Assembly (NCBI RefSeq): GCF_000787855.1 | Contig: NZ_BBPQ01000004.1 | Coordinates: 1 to 64,000 of the forward strand | DNA from: Streptacidiphilus anmyonensis | Lineage (GTDB): Bacteria; Actinomycetota; Actinomycetes; Streptomycetales; Streptomycetaceae | DNA length: 64,000 bases | Direction of reading: 5' to 3' | In this document: positions 60,701 to 64,000 of the stretch, in pieces | How the letters are laid out: every line of letters starts with the position of its first letter | Numbering within the stretch: position 1 is the first letter of the stretch | Notes under the pieces: model-generated | Database searches by the model: none | What the model was told of the DNA's origin: nothing | What the model saw: only the letters and a program-made list of their open reading frames with translations | Made by a program: the position numbers and the translations under genes

Positions 60701-61609
60701 ATGGACATCGCCTCGCCGCTCATGGCCGAGGACAAGCCCGACTACGTGCGGATCCTGGACGAGGCCCTGCAGGCACCGCACATCCGGGACGCGGTGCGCG
60801 CCACCCGTGGCGCCATCACGACCCAGCAGCTGCACGACCGCGCCATGCGCGAGCTGAGCGAGGTCTCGGCCCAGGCCGCGCCCGAGTACGCCCACCTGCT
60901 CGCGCTGCGCGAGCAGGTCGCGCAGGTCGGCACGGGTCCCGACACGGACCGTCTCGGCAGCACGGACCCGGCGCAGTGGGTCGAGCCCGGCACTCCGCTG
61001 GACGCCGGCCGTCGCGCGGGCCTCGGCCCGATGGCCGCCGTGCTCGCCCCGGTCCTCGCCTGGACCAGCGCCCTCGCCCTGTGGCTCATCGGCCTCGCCG
61101 TCCGGGCCGGTTCGCCCTCGCTCGCCCTCGGCCACCAGCTCTTCACCGCGGCAGGCGCGCTGGCAGCGGTCGGCGCGGCGGCGCTGGGCGTCGCGACGGT
61201 CGCCCTCGTGCTCACCGCCAAGCGCGACGCGGCCGTCGAGCCCGACCTCCCCCAGCCGGAGCTGGCCGCGGAGGTCGCCAAGGCCCGCGAGGTCTGGCGC
61301 GCGGCGCTGCGCAGCCGCGGCGTCCTGCCCTTCCTCGAAGCCGAGCTCGCCAACCGCGCCGCGGCGATAGCCACGGAGGCCGCGCAGCGCCACACCCGCG
61401 TCGACCTCGTCCGCCACAGTCCCAAGCTCGGTTTCACCAGCCCGGGCTTCACCAGCCCGGGGGTGGAGGGCATCACCGACGGCCACGGCCAGGAGAAGCC
61501 CGAGGTGGAGCGTGAGGAGGAGGTCTACTTCACCTCGCCCGGCTTCTCCTCCCCCGACTTCACCAGCCCGGGCCCCGCGGGCCGTTTCCTCCCGAACGCG
61601 GACGACTAG
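60701..61609 (+). CDS. Two-helix membrane protein with FTSPG repeats
   Basis: A 302-residue protein. The N-terminal ~105 residues are soluble and helical (DEALQAPHIRDAVRATRGAI, LHDRAMRELSEVSAQ). Two membrane helices follow (about 110-135 and 143-170), then a cytoplasmic helical part and a tail in which FTSPG occurs five times with small changes (FTSPGFTSPG, then FTSPGFSSPDFTSPG). The Thr-Ser-Pro units are possible phosphorylation or docking sites. The gene lies directly after the PPP-like phosphatase. ATG 60701 has GGGGGGAG 8 bases upstream; an earlier ATG at 60665 lacks a site. Function unknown. Confidence 0.72.
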   Translation: MDIASPLMAEDKPDYVRILDEALQAPHIRDAVRATRGAITTQQLHDRAMRELSEVSAQAAPEYAHLLALREQVAQVGTGPDTDRLGSTDPAQWVEPGTPLDAGRRAGLGPMAAVLAPVLAWTSALALWLIGLAVRAGSPSLALGHQLFTAAGALAAVGAAALGVATVALVLTAKRDAAVEPDLPQPELAAEVAKAREVWRAALRSRGVLPFLEAELANRAAAIATEAAQRHTRVDLVRHSPKLGFTSPGFTSPGVEGITDGHGQEKPEVEREEEVYFTSPGFSSPDFTSPGPAGRFLPNADD

Positions 61610-61669
61610 CGAACGCGGACGACCAGCCCGCGACCGCGACCGCGAGCAAGGTCAGGGCGGAGCGGGGCA

Positions 61670-61697
61670 GGGCGGAGCCGATGGCGCGGCTCCGCCC
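61670..61697. terminator. Terminator hairpin between convergent genes
   Basis: GGGCGGAGCCG (61670-61680) pairs perfectly with CGGCTCCGCCC (61687-61697) around ATGGCG. It lies between the gene ending at 61609 (+) and asd ending at 61705 (-). Confidence 0.75.
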
Positions 61698-61704
61698 CGA
61701 CGGG

Positions 61705-63111
<1,407 letters not shown>

Positions 63112-64000
63112 GTGCGGCGACTGTCTGCTCTTCTCGCGACCACCGGAGTACTGGCCCCGCTCGTCGTCGCGGCCTCCACCCTGCCCGCCGCCGCGAGCGG
63201 CCCCTCGGTGACGGTCCACATGACCGGCCGGACCGGGGCCCACGCCAGCGGCCAGGTCCGGGCGGAGAACATCTCCACCTTCATGATCTACTCCGGCACC
63301 GCCGACCATGCCATCTCCCTGCCCAAGGGCCAGTACGCGGTCATCGGCGACGTGCAGGAGAACGCGACCACGACCATCGGCGCCTCGGTCGTCACCATCG
63401 CGGGCGCCAGCACCGTCTCCCTGGACGCCCGCCACGGCAAGGCCGTCAACGTCGGGCTCGACCTGCCGAACGCCGGTTCCTACACGCGCTATGTCGACGC
63501 GACCGTCTGCGGCGGTCAGCAGTCGATGGGCATCGAGGCCTCGGGCGCTCCCGGCTCCGTCTTCGTGATCCCCAACGCGTCCTCGCTGCTGCACTTCGCC
63601 TACCTCGGCGGGTGGCAGTCCCCTTCGTCCAACTACGTCGTCACCGGCCGGACCGGGAGCGGGGTCCCGAGCACCCCCGGCGGCTCCTTCCACCGCTCCG
63701 GGCTGGCCCGACTCGACATCACCGCCCGCACCGGGACGGACGACGAGACCGACGGCCAGCTCACCCTCCAGCCGCAGGCGCCCAACAACGCCTGCGGAAG
63801 CGGGATGTGGGGCACGCTCGGTGAATTCTCGCTGCCGACCGCGACCACGGCCTACGTCTCCCCCGGCACCTGGGGTCCGCGGCTCGACGCGAGCGACGGC
63901 CTGGGCGAGATGGCCGCAGACCGGTCGCTGCTGGCGGGTCGCCACTACTACCAGAGCTTCGGCAACGCGGTGTGGAGTCCCCGGAGCGCCATGCCGGTGA
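63112..64000 (+). CDS. Secreted protein, cut by the right window edge
   Basis: An open frame runs from GTG 63112 (CGGAG about 7 bases upstream) to the end of the window, at least 296 codons with no stop. The signal peptide is clear (VRRLSALLATTGVLAPLVVA, cleavage near LPAAASG). The mature part is beta-rich. It contains VTVHMTGRTGAHASGQV and later YVVTGRTGSGVPSTPGG, so it may have a repeated beta-sandwich module. The known family is not recognised; secreted peptidases and glycan-binding proteins of streptomycetes have similar leading domains. Confidence 0.75.
   Translation, partial: MRRLSALLATTGVLAPLVVAASTLPAAASGPSVTVHMTGRTGAHASGQVRAENISTFMIYSGTADHAISLPKGQYAVIGDVQENATTTIGASVVTIAGASTVSLDARHGKAVNVGLDLPNAGSYTRYVDATVCGGQQSMGIEASGAPGSVFVIPNASSLLHFAYLGGWQSPSSNYVVTGRTGSGVPSTPGGSFHRSGLARLDITARTGTDDETDGQLTLQPQAPNNACGSGMWGTLGEFSLPTATTAYVSPGTWGPRLDASDGLGEMAADRSLLAGRHYYQSFGNAVWSPRSAMPV

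Overview
The window is very GC-rich DNA, with GTG/TTG starts, leaderless promoters and twin-arginine signals, typical of an actinomycete. The neighbourhood pheA - dtpA - copCD - PCuAC - sco - ycnI, with serS, two ABC exporter pairs, cydAB-cydDC, hisC and a LacI regulator close by, is what I recall from the central chromosome of Streptomyces. I place it in the Streptomycetaceae (Streptomyces, Kitasatospora or Streptacidiphilus). The genus cannot be fixed from the sequence alone. No rRNA, tRNA, CRISPR array or insertion sequence was found.

Layout. 0-3.6 kb: a GlxA/AraC-type regulator inside a 121-bp inverted repeat, a frameshifted secreted-protein gene, a TipA-like MerR regulator with an autoregulatory promoter, and an anti-sigma-type ATPase. 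3.7-10.2 kb: a copper-handling and heme-peroxidase operon (His/Met-rich membrane protein, YcnI, Sco, PCuAC, CopC-CopD, DtpA). 10.3-17.7 kb: pheA, a cluster of about seven DnaA boxes, a polysaccharide deacetylase, serS, a HAD phosphatase, a 34-codon ORF, an MFS exporter and a GT87 mannosyltransferase. 17.7-21.2 kb: two consecutive ABC-2 exporter pairs. 21.3-25.1 kb: four tandem, diverged paralogues of a single-pass membrane protein of unknown function. 25.3-29.4 kb: an F420-type oxidoreductase, a DUF433/DUF5615 toxin-antitoxin-like pair, a decayed RHS gene, and a stand-alone argJ with an ARG-box-like promoter. 29.4-39.8 kb: a deacetylase-glycosyltransferase fusion, an MFS drug exporter, a very large SARP regulator, a second HAD phosphatase and a lipoprotein. 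39.9-42.6 kb: an orphan DevS-like GAF histidine kinase and a BRO-N phage-type regulator. 42.7-48.8 kb: cytochrome bd oxidase and its CydDC exporter. 49.2-56.2 kb: a six-gene MacAB-like export operon with a two-component system, plus a divergent lipoprotein. 56.4-64 kb: hisC, a LacI regulator, a PPP-type phosphatase, an FTSPG-repeat membrane protein, asd, and the start of a secreted protein cut by the window edge.

Functional links. Sco, PCuAC and CopCD deliver copper outside the membrane; by analogy with Streptomyces lividans they support cytochrome oxidase and, with DtpA, maturation of the copper oxidase GlxA. CydA/CydB/CydDC form the oxygen-scavenging alternative terminal oxidase, with a possible Rex site upstream. 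The MacAB-like operon carries its own kinase and regulator, and three of its exported products share Gly-Phe repeats.

Most worth checking: the DnaA-box cluster between pheA and the deacetylase gene; the four-gene paralogous membrane-protein array; the TipA regulator with its intact internal TipAS start; and the adjacent PPP phosphatase and FTSPG-repeat protein. Coordinates and starts come from reading the sequence. No database search was possible, so family names rest on motif recognition.
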